36,356 nucleotides of DNA from Acidobacteriota bacterium (GCA_019243475.1 JAFAUE010000092.1:1-36356), one strand, 5' to 3'; positions 8,381 to 16,903 are shown, counted from the first letter of the stretch. The notes: a model not told the origin generated them from the sequence alone. A program made the numbers and translations.

Positions 8381-11300
8381 TCATTGCCCGCCAGCCCGTA
8401 GAGTATTCGTCTCTCTTGGTCGCCCGGGTGGGTCATTCGTCACGGTGTAGAGCTGCCCATTGCGCAGATACATTCGCTGCATTTCTTCCAACGTAAACGG
8501 ACGCGCGCCGCGTCGTCCGAAGACTGTTAGTTGATTGCCGCTCTCATCGACGGCGCGATCGCGATCCACTCCTTTTGACACGGCTAGCGCCGGACCCTTG
8601 GTCTTGTATTTCGCAATCAGTTTCGGCGTAGGCGGCGGACTGAAGCCGTAGAACTTGTCGTTGTCGGCGGGTGAGAAGAGTTGCACAATTTTGAAACCTG
8701 CCTCGCCATCCGCCACGAAGGCAAACTGGCTGGAGCTGACCATGCCGATCTTCAAGTCGCGTGTGTCTTTCAATGCGCCGTTCGCATTGAACATCCGCGC
8801 CAGCCTCGGTTCTTCAGGCCGTTCGACGTCGACTATTGCGATCCCGTCCTTGCCGTCTGATACGTACGCATAGGTGCGGGCAACGTAAACGTTGCGTGCA
8901 TCTGAGAGTGGGACTCTTGCCGATTCAACCAGCTTCGGTTCGTCCAGCCGCGTTACGTCGAGGACCTTCAATCCGTCGTGATCCGTAACAAACGCATAGC
9001 GGAACTGCACGGCGATGCCAGTCGGACCATTCAGTAGGGGTTTGCCGATTTCCGCAGTAATCTTCGGATGCAATGGATCATCGAGGTTGACGACCTCAAG
9101 GCCGCGATCACACAGAATATATGCATAAACTCCAGCAATCGTGATTCGCCGAGCACCGTTCAGCTTGCCTTCAGGATTAAACGTGAGCGCGCGATGGATG
9201 AAGTTGTTGGCCGGATTGCCGTCGAGCAGCGTCCCGACACCGGGAAAATCTTTTTTCTCCTTCAGCCCGTTGCCGATGACGATGAGTCCCTCATATTGGT
9301 CCGTCCCATAAAGGAACCCGTACAGCAGGTGGATTTTCTGCTCCTCATTTTCGGGATCTTGCGTGCGTAAAGGATCTACGCCCAGTGTGGTTGGGCTGGC
9401 GATGGCCGTCGCATACTTGCTCTTCACGTAAAACTTCTGCCCAAACGGAGAGACCGGAGCAGTGACGATCTTCTCGGAAAAGTCTTTGTTGTCAATTTGG
9501 GCGACATCGTAAATGCGATAACCGCCTTTGCCGAGAGCGGCGTACAAGTACTCGCCGCGAAGCTGCACGTCGAGAACTTCTTCTCCTCCCAACTTCGCGC
9601 GCACCGGATGCTCATCGATATCGTCCAATACGCGCTTGTGTTTCACGAACTCTTCATAGTCGCGAGGATAGGAGACTTTTTGGAAATCGCTGCCGTAGAT
9701 TGCCGGGGGCTCATCGTGCTCCGCTACGGCGACTGCGTTAAATCCATCGCCGCCGGTCGCTACATAGATGTAGCGGCCCATGAAGTTCAGGAAGTTGGTT
9801 CCTTGAACAAGCACCTGCGCCATCCAGGCGTTGTTGTCTTTCTGCTGCGAGATGTGGCAGTCGGTGCACTGCTTTGTCTCTTTCGCGCGGACCGTGTGGG
9901 GCACATATGGACTGAATGCTTGTCCGCTGAAGCCAGAGGCAGAGACGGTCTGCTGTTGGTAATAGAGCCAATCCCGCTGAGCGTTTTGCGAGCTTACGAC
10001 CACTGCACATGCTGAACGCACTGGGGAAACGCGATTTCCAGTAACCGTGCCGTCGATTCCCAGCATGTACACGTCATCGCGCAGGACCATAAAGTCATAA
10101 TTCGTGTAATTGCGCGTCAGCAGGCCCTCGTTGTGCAGCATGGGCATGCGCTGATTGGCAGTCATCCCGAGATGGCAGCCAAAACAACTTGTTGTCCATG
10201 ACGTGTGGCAGCTTTGGCAACTCATGCGCGTGGATGAGTGCGCCAGCTTGGTGAGATCGTTCTGGTCCATCACCACGCCCCAGGTGACGCCGTCCTTCTG
10301 AATGGTTTTTGCCAGTCGCGATTTCTCGCTATAGTGCGGGTTGCCGGGAGTGATGCTGTCGATGACCTGCACGACCTCCCATTCGATCTTCGGATCCATG
10401 ATGGACCGCTGATAGAGACGATCCCCACGCCAATAAAACTGCTTCTCTCTGAATGGCGTGTTCTTGAGTGCCAGGTTAATGCCGTGTTCAGGCGCAGCGG
10501 GACCATCAGCGATGAGCGAAGCTCGCGCCGTTACGTCGCCGTGGCAGGATTCGCAGCGTACGACGATGGCATTGCGACTTTCGCCATAAAGGTTGCCGTT
10601 GCCGTGTGCATCCTGCTCGAAATGACAGTCGGCGCATTGCATCCCTTTTTCCAGATGGATGTCGGCAAGATGTACGGCCTTCTTGAACTTGTCAGCGTCC
10701 TTCCATTCGATGATGTGGTCATCTGCGTCGAGCAGATTTCCCTCGCGGTCGTGCTTGTAGACAGCCCGGAAAATCCAGCCGTGGCTATGGAAGTCGGCAA
10801 ACTGAGTTTTGTCGAGCTGCTTGTTGAACTCAGGCGTCCCAACCTGGCTGAGGAAACTCACATCCCGCCATTTGCCGCGATCGGTGGCGCCCTCAGGATC
10901 GCGGACCTGCGCTACGTACGCTTCCTTAGCAGATGGATCGTGCTGCCTCGGCGGATACATCTTGTCGCCGTTGATCTCGTTGTCCCACCATGTGTAGCCG
11001 TAATAGGTGGTGACCATGTTCGTGCCGGGGTGCATGTGGCAGACCATGCATTGGCTCGAGGGTATGGCGAGCGTGAACACGTGCTGAAGAGGATGGCCGG
11101 GTTCATTTTTGGGAATCGTCGGGTCTGCCTGTTGTGAGAACCCCTGATTGCCATAAACCGCGTACTTGCCTGAGTGGGCCGGGTCACGGTCGTTGGCGTA
11201 AATAACGTGGCAGCCGCTGCAGCCGCTCTGACGATAGTCGCCCGGCTCGTCATTTGTACCCGGAAATGAGAGCAGAGGATCGAAGAGGCGCGTCTTCTGC

Positions 11301-12244
11301 AGCCCAAGAAACACGGGATCGGTACGCAGCTCCGTGCCAAAGCCTCGGGTGGAGAGCTTGACGTCGGGATGTCCGGGATCTTCTTCCGAAATGGGATTGC
11401 CGATTTCGCCTTTCTCCTGACCTCCGCGCTCGAAGACGCGGAGCACGTTGCCAGGCTCGGAGATCTCCCAGCGCTCGAGCGGATCAAGGAAGGGAAGTAT
11501 GCCTTTCTTCTTTGTCTCTTCTGCTGTCGGGGGAGGCCACGTGATCAGCCGCTGCGGCTGGCCGTCGCGCGAGTAACTCTCGCCGAAGCGGGCATTCTTC
11601 ATGGGATAGCCGCCATTGTTGTAGAGAGCGGCCTCCCACAGCATGGCGCCGTGGGTCATCATGCTGGTGCGCACCTGATGAACTTCCTCGGAGTGACAGC
11701 CGGCGCGCCCGCACGTCTCCGATGAGATGCGGTTGTCACCTGGATTCACGAACTTGATCCATTCGGCGCTTTCTTTGAGCCAGCGCGCCCCGAAGTTTGC
11801 ACGAAGGGGATTGGCCGACGAACGCTCATCCTCGCGGTAACGAGCGCGGACGTGCGCTTTGTATTTGTTGGCGGTGTATTCTGCCGAGTCCTTCGAGGCG
11901 GAGTTCATCACAGATGCGTCGCCGCCATGGCAGTCGGTGCAGCCGAGGCGCACTGTCCCGGGCTCGTGCATAGTCTGGCTGTCAACCGTCGTATGACAGC
12001 TCATGCATCCGCGCGTCTTGGCATCTGCCTCTTCCTGCGTCTGGCGGATTAGCAGCTGAGAGCCGCGGCGCTCCGTGCGCTCCGAGATTGATTCGCTCTG
12101 ATTGTTCGATTGAACCTGACCGGCTTGCTCTTGTTCGGCATTCGCGCGCACACGGAGTGGCGCGTCGAATACCAGGCCGGCCGCTAGGGCGAACGAGCCG
12201 ATTCGGAAGAGCGATCTTCTCACTCGAAGACTGGTTAAGTACAT
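8381..12244 (-). CDS. Decahaem c-type cytochrome with C-terminal LVIVD-like beta-propeller
   Basis: A 1287-residue exported protein; the N-terminus is basic and hydrophobic (RRSLFRIGSFALAAGLVF), a likely signal peptide. Residues 80-800 contain nine CXXCH haem-binding motifs, at about 80, 102, 342, 399, 537, 564, 676, 687 and 793, plus one CX4CH (CGRAGCH) at 178, giving up to ten covalent haems. From about residue 820 onward, short repeats such as YAFVTDHDGLKVLDV and YAYVSDGKDGIAIVDV match LVIVD-type repeats expected to form a propeller. Multihaem proteins move electrons through the envelope, but the electron partner is unknown. The gene lies 70 bp downstream of an outer-membrane barrel gene on the same strand, which suggests a joint complex. 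Resemblance to nitrite, tetrathionate or hydroxylamine enzymes was not established. The start has no good ribosome binding site. Confidence 0.88.
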   Translation of the reverse strand: MYLTSLRVRRSLFRIGSFALAAGLVFDAPLRVRANAEQEQAGQVQSNNQSESISERTERRGSQLLIRQTQEEADAKTRGCMSCHTTVDSQTMHEPGTVRLGCTDCHGGDASVMNSASKDSAEYTANKYKAHVRARYREDERSSANPLRANFGARWLKESAEWIKFVNPGDNRISSETCGRAGCHSEEVHQVRTSMMTHGAMLWEAALYNNGGYPMKNARFGESYSRDGQPQRLITWPPPTAEETKKKGILPFLDPLERWEISEPGNVLRVFERGGQEKGEIGNPISEEDPGHPDVKLSTRGFGTELRTDPVFLGLQKTRLFDPLLSFPGTNDEPGDYRQSGCSGCHVIYANDRDPAHSGKYAVYGNQGFSQQADPTIPKNEPGHPLQHVFTLAIPSSQCMVCHMHPGTNMVTTYYGYTWWDNEINGDKMYPPRQHDPSAKEAYVAQVRDPEGATDRGKWRDVSFLSQVGTPEFNKQLDKTQFADFHSHGWIFRAVYKHDREGNLLDADDHIIEWKDADKFKKAVHLADIHLEKGMQCADCHFEQDAHGNGNLYGESRNAIVVRCESCHGDVTARASLIADGPAAPEHGINLALKNTPFREKQFYWRGDRLYQRSIMDPKIEWEVVQVIDSITPGNPHYSEKSRLAKTIQKDGVTWGVVMDQNDLTKLAHSSTRMSCQSCHTSWTTSCFGCHLGMTANQRMPMLHNEGLLTRNYTNYDFMVLRDDVYMLGIDGTVTGNRVSPVRSACAVVVSSQNAQRDWLYYQQQTVSASGFSGQAFSPYVPHTVRAKETKQCTDCHISQQKDNNAWMAQVLVQGTNFLNFMGRYIYVATGGDGFNAVAVAEHDEPPAIYGSDFQKVSYPRDYEEFVKHKRVLDDIDEHPVRAKLGGEEVLDVQLRGEYLYAALGKGGYRIYDVAQIDNKDFSEKIVTAPVSPFGQKFYVKSKYATAIASPTTLGVDPLRTQDPENEEQKIHLLYGFLYGTDQYEGLIVIGNGLKEKKDFPGVGTLLDGNPANNFIHRALTFNPEGKLNGARRITIAGVYAYILCDRGLEVVNLDDPLHPKITAEIGKPLLNGPTGIAVQFRYAFVTDHDGLKVLDVTRLDEPKLVESARVPLSDARNVYVARTYAYVSDGKDGIAIVDVERPEEPRLARMFNANGALKDTRDLKIGMVSSSQFAFVADGEAGFKIVQLFSPADNDKFYGFSPPPTPKLIAKYKTKGPALAVSKGVDRDRAVDESGNQLTVFGRRGARPFTLEEMQRMYLRNGQLYTVTNDPPGRPRETNTLRAGGQ

Positions 12245-12263
12245 TTTTCGCAGAATATCCGCT

Positions 12264-12289
12264 CACCGATTCGCTAATGCGAATGGGTG
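12264..12289. repeat. Inverted repeat between barrel and cytochrome genes
   Basis: CACC-G-ATTCGC-TAAT-GCGAAT-G-GGTG forms a hairpin: a perfect six-pair inner stem with a TAAT loop, one G-G mismatch and a further four-pair outer stem. It lies in the 70-bp gap between the barrel stop and the cytochrome start. There is no T-run, so it is more likely an RNA processing or stability element, or a protein-binding dyad, than a terminator. In an operon it could set different expression levels for the two genes. Confidence 0.45.
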
Positions 12290-12314
12290 ATGACGAGTCA
12301 GCTGACTGCATGTC

Positions 12315-14606
12315 TCAAAATACAAACTTCACCAGCGCGAACGAACTCACCAGCGTCTTGCCTGTGTACACGTCGCGAAGCCCTCGCGCCGGAGTGAGGC
12401 CCGTGATGCCGCCTTCGAGCACGATGTTCTCCGACAATGGCGGACGATAAATGAACCCGGTTCCGTAATCGCCGCCTATGCCCTTATGAATGTGATTCTG
12501 AAAAAGCACGAGTTCAAGTGGTTCGGTGTGCACGAACTGCAGGTAATTAAAGTTGACTACCCAGCGCATCTTCGGCGTGATGTCGAAGTCTGCGCCGACG
12601 TTATACACGTAGGCCCCGGGATTCACATAGTTCGCCTGACCTTCATTCTTGCTGGCACGCAAGTCCGGGAAGAGCGCATTGTCCGACTTGAGTCCAATCA
12701 GCGTGCTGGTCAGGCGGATGCCCTCGCGGTTCCAGAAGCTGAAGTCACCACCGGCAAAGCTTTGCGATTCGTCGATCGAATCGAAGCCACGGGCAATTCC
12801 GTCACGCGGATGCTTGTCGCCTGACGCATAAAAGAACGAAGTGCGCAGGCGCAGCCAGTCTTTGTCCAGCGAGAGCTCCAGCGCAGCCAGTTGCGCGTTG
12901 ATGTCCACGCGATCGCATTTTCCGAAACCTGCTGGACAGGGTGTGACATTGCGCCGGGAGGCGACCTGATTGTCCGTGTCGTAACCGAGTACCTGATAGA
13001 AGGCGTGCGAGACGTTGATGCGCTTGATGTGTCCGTTGCTCGCCCAGCCGACGTAGTGCGATCGGATGCCATGCGGCGCGACCACGCCGATCGGTTCAGG
13101 TCGCGTGATCACTCCGTTGTTGTTGTAGTAGATCGTCGGGTCGTCTTTGTCGAAGTGATAGCTGAACTCAGTGGTATAGCCCTTGAAAAAAAAGTCCTGA
13201 ATAAAGAAGTTGGCGATTGCCACCTGCTGATGGCGGTCATTGAAGGTATTCAGACCGCTGTTGGTGTCTTTCTCCAGATGGTAGAAGTAGGCAAGGTTGT
13301 ACTCATAGCGATCCGAACGCAGGTTGCCGAAGATGCGCAACCCGGGCTGCTCTTCTGAATAGATGAAGCCGCGGAAATCGCTTTGGAACTGCTGAATGCC
13401 GGCACGAACGGAAATGAAATCGTAGTTGGGGCTGAGGTCGTGAATCTTATATTCGACAAATGCCTGCTGCAGTCCCACGTGATCGTCAAAGCGATTCGTC
13501 CCGCGCTGGGGATTGATGTTGACGATGCCGCGCTCCTGCGTCGCCAGATAGTTCACATCAAACGCAGGGGTGAATACGACTCGCCAGTCTTTCGGACGGA
13601 AGCCGGCGTCGCCATGATAAAGCTCGCCGGTAAACCGAAAGAGCTGACTTAAAAACAACTGCCCGCCTTTGCCAAAAAACGTGAACTCCCCAGGATTCCG
13701 CGCCGCTACCAGGCTTGGGGTAGGCAAGCGCCGGCCGTCGAGGGCAGTGACCGCACTACCGGTGAAAGAGAAAAAGGTTTGTTTTCCGAAAATCGGATAG
13801 TCGCCCTTCAACTTGTTGCGGTTGAACGGGTCCCACCAGTGGCCGCTGGTGTAGTCGTACTCTCCTCCGACGTTATAGCGTCGGTAAGAATTCAGCGGAT
13901 CGTGCGGATCGCCTCCGGTCACGTCCCACCGGTAGGTTCTTTTCTCGAAGTTCTCGTTCTCCGTAGGAGGAGTAGCGGGAGTGGTCACGGTCTGCTCCGG
14001 CATCGCCGTTTCATTAGGGCGCCGGCGCAGTTCGCGATACGGCTGCTCATCAGCTTCCGTAGCAGCCGGTGGAATCGCTCCGGCTAGAGGCCGGTCGAGC
14101 GGACCAGTGGCTGCAGCTTTATTCTCCGTTGCGCGCAGCTTAATCTCGATGCTCAAGACCTCGCTTGAGCCAAGCTGAATGCTTTCGCGAGTGAAGTCGG
14201 CGAATCCCTCGCGCCGCAAATCCAGACTGTAGGCGCCTGAATTCAGATCGCTGATGCGAAAAACTCCATCACCGTTTGTCGTCGCGTCGTGAGACTTGCC
14301 TTCGGCGTCTCGCAGCACAACGCGGGTGCCCGCTAAACCGCGGCCGTCTTCATTGGTGACCAGTCCTTCGATGGAGCTGGTGGTAATCACCCGCTGATGA
14401 GGCAGACGACGTTGCGGACCGGGCGTGATGGTCTCATTCGTTTGCGGTTTATTCTGATTTTGCGCGTTTGGCAATTGCGGCGACACCATTCCGTTCGTAC
14501 TCTCGTCGTTGGAAGAGACGGATTGGGCTCGCGAAGGCATCGCGCCGATCGTCAGGCATAACCCGACCGCGGCGGCACCGCGCAAAACTTTCCAGCCAAT
14601 CGCCAA
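12315..14606 (-). CDS. Outer-membrane beta-barrel protein with N-terminal carboxypeptidase-regulatory-like domain
   Basis: A 763-residue protein from a TTG start at 14606; no in-frame ATG lies upstream before stops, and GAGGG sits just ahead of the TTG. It has a clear signal peptide (GWKVLRGAAAVGLCLTIGAMPSRAQS). Residues 75-160 form a CarboxypepD_reg-like Ig fold (SIEGLVTNEDGRGLAGTRVVLRD then GVFRISDLNSGAYSLDLRREGF). A proline- and glutamine-rich linker follows. From about residue 230 to the end, many amphipathic strands rich in aromatics end in a terminal phenylalanine (SSFALVKFVF), the outer-membrane insertion signature. No TonB plug domain was recognised, so a porin-like barrel is more likely than a classic TonB receptor. 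It is followed at once by the decahaem cytochrome, and the pair resembles porin-cytochrome modules in arrangement only. Confidence 0.85.
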   Translation of the reverse strand: MAIGWKVLRGAAAVGLCLTIGAMPSRAQSVSSNDESTNGMVSPQLPNAQNQNKPQTNETITPGPQRRLPHQRVITTSSIEGLVTNEDGRGLAGTRVVLRDAEGKSHDATTNGDGVFRISDLNSGAYSLDLRREGFADFTRESIQLGSSEVLSIEIKLRATENKAAATGPLDRPLAGAIPPAATEADEQPYRELRRRPNETAMPEQTVTTPATPPTENENFEKRTYRWDVTGGDPHDPLNSYRRYNVGGEYDYTSGHWWDPFNRNKLKGDYPIFGKQTFFSFTGSAVTALDGRRLPTPSLVAARNPGEFTFFGKGGQLFLSQLFRFTGELYHGDAGFRPKDWRVVFTPAFDVNYLATQERGIVNINPQRGTNRFDDHVGLQQAFVEYKIHDLSPNYDFISVRAGIQQFQSDFRGFIYSEEQPGLRIFGNLRSDRYEYNLAYFYHLEKDTNSGLNTFNDRHQQVAIANFFIQDFFFKGYTTEFSYHFDKDDPTIYYNNNGVITRPEPIGVVAPHGIRSHYVGWASNGHIKRINVSHAFYQVLGYDTDNQVASRRNVTPCPAGFGKCDRVDINAQLAALELSLDKDWLRLRTSFFYASGDKHPRDGIARGFDSIDESQSFAGGDFSFWNREGIRLTSTLIGLKSDNALFPDLRASKNEGQANYVNPGAYVYNVGADFDITPKMRWVVNFNYLQFVHTEPLELVLFQNHIHKGIGGDYGTGFIYRPPLSENIVLEGGITGLTPARGLRDVYTGKTLVSSFALVKFVF

Positions 14607-14990
14607 GCTGACCCTCGCGGTTTAAAACACTTAAGTAATTAACAAACCCGCTGCAAATTTCGTCAGCAGGCTACGTTGCGACCGTTAGTTGGGCAACCGC
14701 AGACCAGTTAAATATCGAAACACGGCTCTGGGGGAATTCTGGAGTCCGTCTTTGGTATCACATTGGGGGCGGAGCTTCAAGCGGCAGGGCAGTGACACTT
14801 CTGGGTGAAGAACGTGCCGGCTGACACGCTGGATTGAGTAGGCAGGATGATTTCCACTACAAATCGTGCGGGAAAGCCAGCGGGGCCCGTACGACCCAAC
14901 GACGACAATGATCCTCGATCGCTTCCAACTCAATACCCTGGTCGCAAAGGTCAGACTCAGTTCAATTAGGATCGTATAAGGAGCTCACTC
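14607..14990. other. 384-bp intergenic region between barrel and DinB genes
   Basis: This region separates divergent genes and should hold both promoters. I found no convincing gene, RNA or strong repeat. An ACTTAAGT palindrome lies near 14628 and a TATAAGGAG-like ribosome binding site for the DinB gene lies near 14980. A minus-strand frame at 14685-14933 starts with TTG and has unconvincing composition. Confidence 0.5.
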
Positions 14991-15470
14991 ATGTCTGAAG
15001 GGCAGCGCATGGCGGAGTTATACCGCAGCATTTACGAAGGCGATAGGCAAGGTGAAGCGTGGCACGGTCCGGCCCTGAAGCCGCTCTTGAAGAATGTAAC
15101 TGCGGACCAAGCCGCGCAACCGCCCAAAGTAGGAAGTCATTCCATCCTGCAGCTCGTTCTGCACATGGCCTACTGGGAAGAGGTGATGCTGCGGCGCTTC
15201 AACGGCGAAGACGTCATTGCGCCGCTCAATTCGCCCGACGACTGGCCTTCGAACCGCAAAGTCACAGCCGAAGAATGGCAAGCCGCGCTGCGTCGGCTCG
15301 ACTCATCGCATCACGCCATGCGGGCTGCCATTGCAAACTGCCCGGATGAGAAGCTTGATCAAATCGTGCCCGGGAAAAATCACAACTTCTACGCCGTTCT
15401 ACACGGAATCATTCATCACTGCGTCTATCACAGCGCGCAAGCCGCAATCTTGAAAAGATCGTTGGCCTAA
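14991..15470 (+). CDS. DinB family protein (cytoplasmic)
   Basis: A 159-residue protein with AAGGAG ahead of the ATG. It has the four-helix DinB/YfiT layout with metal-ligand histidines: HSILQLVLHMAYW around residues 45-60 and HGIIHHCVYHSAQ near the end. DinB-fold proteins bind a divalent metal, and many are thiol-dependent transferases or damage-induced proteins without a fixed reaction; the exact role here is unknown. There is no signal peptide, in contrast to the exported DinB relative at 19722. It precedes the TonB gene on the same strand, but the 142-bp gap contains candidate regulatory dyads, which suggests separate transcription. Confidence 0.85.
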   Translation: MSEGQRMAELYRSIYEGDRQGEAWHGPALKPLLKNVTADQAAQPPKVGSHSILQLVLHMAYWEEVMLRRFNGEDVIAPLNSPDDWPSNRKVTAEEWQAALRRLDSSHHAMRAAIANCPDEKLDQIVPGKNHNFYAVLHGIIHHCVYHSAQAAILKRSLA

Positions 15471-15505
15471 GCAGCGGCAATATCTATAGGTTCCGCCCGT
15501 TCCTC

Positions 15506-15521
15506 TGTGACGCCGGTCACA
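15506..15521. promoter_or_regulatory. CRP/FNR-type operator-like dyad (upstream copy)
   Basis: TGTGACGCCGGTCACA matches the general CRP consensus TGTGA-N6-TCACA exactly in both half-sites. It lies between the DinB stop and the TonB start, about 99 bp before the TonB ATG at its centre. CRP/FNR-family regulators bind such dyads; which regulator applies here is unknown. A second dyad lies 22 bp downstream. Confidence 0.6.
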
Positions 15522-15525
15522 ACCC

Positions 15526-15545
15526 CCAGTGAGATCGCTCACTGG
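15526..15545. promoter_or_regulatory. CRP/FNR-like dyad, perfect 8-bp inverted repeat (downstream copy)
   Basis: CCAGTGAG-ATCG-CTCACTGG is a perfect inverted repeat of eight bases around a four-base centre. Its core GTGA-N6-TCAC keeps the CRP/FNR half-site pattern but with A and T instead of T and A at the outer bases. The centre is 22 bp from the upstream dyad, about two helical turns, so two dimers could bind on the same DNA face ahead of the TonB gene. Confidence 0.55.
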
Positions 15546-15612
15546 CGTCTGTTCTTTCTCTTGTCACAATGCAGGTGGGTCGAACAAAGTCCCGCGACGG
15601 TGGAGGCACGTC

Positions 15613-16476
15613 ATGAGCAACACAGCATTTGCGGAGGCTGAGGAGCAATTTGTGATAACGGAAGCCGCGCCTGAGGCCGTTGCGGAAGAACGCCCAGAGC
15701 GAATTGCGGCGATGAACTTGCACATGTTCGTTGATTGCCTAGTCGAGCCGGATACCTCCGATCGTAAGCGAAAGCGCTGGACTACCTTTACCTCGCTCAC
15801 GGTGCAATGTCTCATGCTCGGGGTGGCCATCCTCATTCCACTGATGTTCACCGAGGTGTTGCCTACTCAACAGCTCGTCACCTTCCTTGTTGCGCCGCCG
15901 CCGCCTCCGCCACCACCTCCGCCTGCAGTCGTGGCCTCTGCTCCAATAAGGCACATACTTACCGAAGTCGTCAGTGGACGGCTGACTGCACCGACAAAGA
16001 TTCCCGATAAGATCAAGATGATCAAAGAAGACGAAGCTCCGCCTGCAATTGGTTTCGGCGTGGTTGGAGGCGTGGTGGGCGGAACGTCAGGCGGACAACT
16101 GGGCGGCGTGATAGGTGGAATCATTGCCTCCACCAATTCTCATCCAACGGTGCTTGCGTCTGGGCCTGCGCCGGCGAAGCGACTGCGAATATCACAAGGG
16201 GTGGCTCAAGGCCGGTTGATCAATCGGGTCGTGCCGGAATATCCCACGATCGCCAAGCTCGGCCGCATCCAGGGCACAGTCCAACTCAGCGCGTGGATTG
16301 GCAGAGATGGGAGCGTTGAGAGACTGACTGTGTTGAGCGGAAATCCACTCCTAGTAACTGCGGCCATTGATGCCGTAAAACAATGGCGATATAAACCGTT
16401 CTTGCTGAACGGCGAGCCCATTGAGGTGGAGTCCACGATCGAGGTCAACTTCTCCTTCAACGGAAACGGCAGCTAA
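15613..16476 (+). CDS. TonB-family energy transducer
   Basis: A 287-residue protein. The ATG at 15613 has GGAGG six bases upstream; the frame opens at 15529, but that extension covers the regulatory dyads and lacks a ribosome binding site, so the later start is used. It has a cytoplasmic head of about 55 residues, one transmembrane helix (TSLTVQCLMLGVAILIPLMF), a run of ten prolines, a glycine-rich linker (GFGVVGGVVGGTSGG) and a C-terminal TonB domain of about 90 residues (NRVVPEYPTIAKLGRIQGTV, IDAVKQWRYKPFLLNGEPIEV). Such proteins couple inner-membrane proton motive force, through ExbB/ExbD, to outer-membrane transporters. No exbBD or receptor gene is adjacent here. The long cytoplasmic head is longer than in classic TonB. 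Confidence 0.93.
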   Translation: MSNTAFAEAEEQFVITEAAPEAVAEERPERIAAMNLHMFVDCLVEPDTSDRKRKRWTTFTSLTVQCLMLGVAILIPLMFTEVLPTQQLVTFLVAPPPPPPPPPPAVVASAPIRHILTEVVSGRLTAPTKIPDKIKMIKEDEAPPAIGFGVVGGVVGGTSGGQLGGVIGGIIASTNSHPTVLASGPAPAKRLRISQGVAQGRLINRVVPEYPTIAKLGRIQGTVQLSAWIGRDGSVERLTVLSGNPLLVTAAIDAVKQWRYKPFLLNGEPIEVESTIEVNFSFNGNGS

Positions 16477-16565
16477 GCCAAGCCCTCGCAGAATGACAGC
16501 AATCAAGTGCTCAACCTTCGTAGCCCCACGAATCGGCCGTTTTTCCACAAGCTTGGGTTCTCATT

Positions 16566-16591
16566 AACAATGCGCTGTAATAATGCGCTGT
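16566..16591. repeat. Tandem 13-bp direct repeat upstream of small membrane protein
   Basis: Two adjacent copies, AACAATGCGCTGT (16566-16578) and AATAATGCGCTGT (16579-16591), differ at one base. They lie about 47 bp before the ATG at 16638, in the promoter region. Such repeats can be regulator binding sites; the TAATAAT inside could also be part of a -10 element. No known regulator motif was recognised. Confidence 0.55.
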
Positions 16592-16637
16592 TGCATACGT
16601 CTTCATTGCGGAATGAAAAATCAGCGGGAGGGCGGCC

Positions 16638-16802
16638 ATGATTCTTCTGCTCTGGGCATTCATATGCATCGTGCTCGGTTCGGACAGCGGGTCCGCGATA
16701 CTCGCTACTGTTGTCTTCCTCGGCGGGATCGCAGGCTCCGAAATCGGATTGAAGGTCGCCAGTAAGATCTCCACACTTTTCAAGTTTTCGGTCGCCAACT
16801 AA
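16638..16802 (+). CDS. Small membrane protein (54 aa)
   Basis: An ATG at 16638 is preceded by GGGAGGGC, an excellent ribosome binding site at suitable spacing. The 54-residue product begins MILLLWAFICIVLG, continues with a short polar turn (SDSGSA), a second hydrophobic stretch (ILATVVFLGGIAG) and an amphipathic basic end (KVASKISTLFKFSVAN), then stops at 16802. Two short hydrophobic segments suggest a hairpin membrane protein. It shares no obvious sequence with the other 54-residue protein at 3857-4021. A promoter region with a tandem 13-bp repeat lies upstream. The function is unknown; the small size, ribosome binding site and clean membrane pattern support a real gene. A different frame through the same stretch gives a composition unlike a protein. 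Confidence 0.58.
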   Translation: MILLLWAFICIVLGSDSGSAILATVVFLGGIAGSEIGLKVASKISTLFKFSVAN

Positions 16803-16903
16803 AGTCCTGCCTTTCGACAGGCGTTTCTGCACAAACCCAATCCCGAAATGGAAGATCCTTTGCCGCCGAGTGCCGCGCGGGCAACAGGGCTATAGTTCTG
16901 TGC

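Noticed and set aside
10238-11137. Long plus-strand frame of 299 codons inside the cytochrome gene
   Set aside because: Antisense to the haem-motif-bearing cytochrome, with no ribosome binding site and unlike any protein; it is a shadow.
14685-14933. 82-codon minus-strand frame in the region between the barrel and DinB genes
   Set aside because: TTG start, no ribosome binding site and arginine/serine-rich composition without a fold; treated as noncoding.
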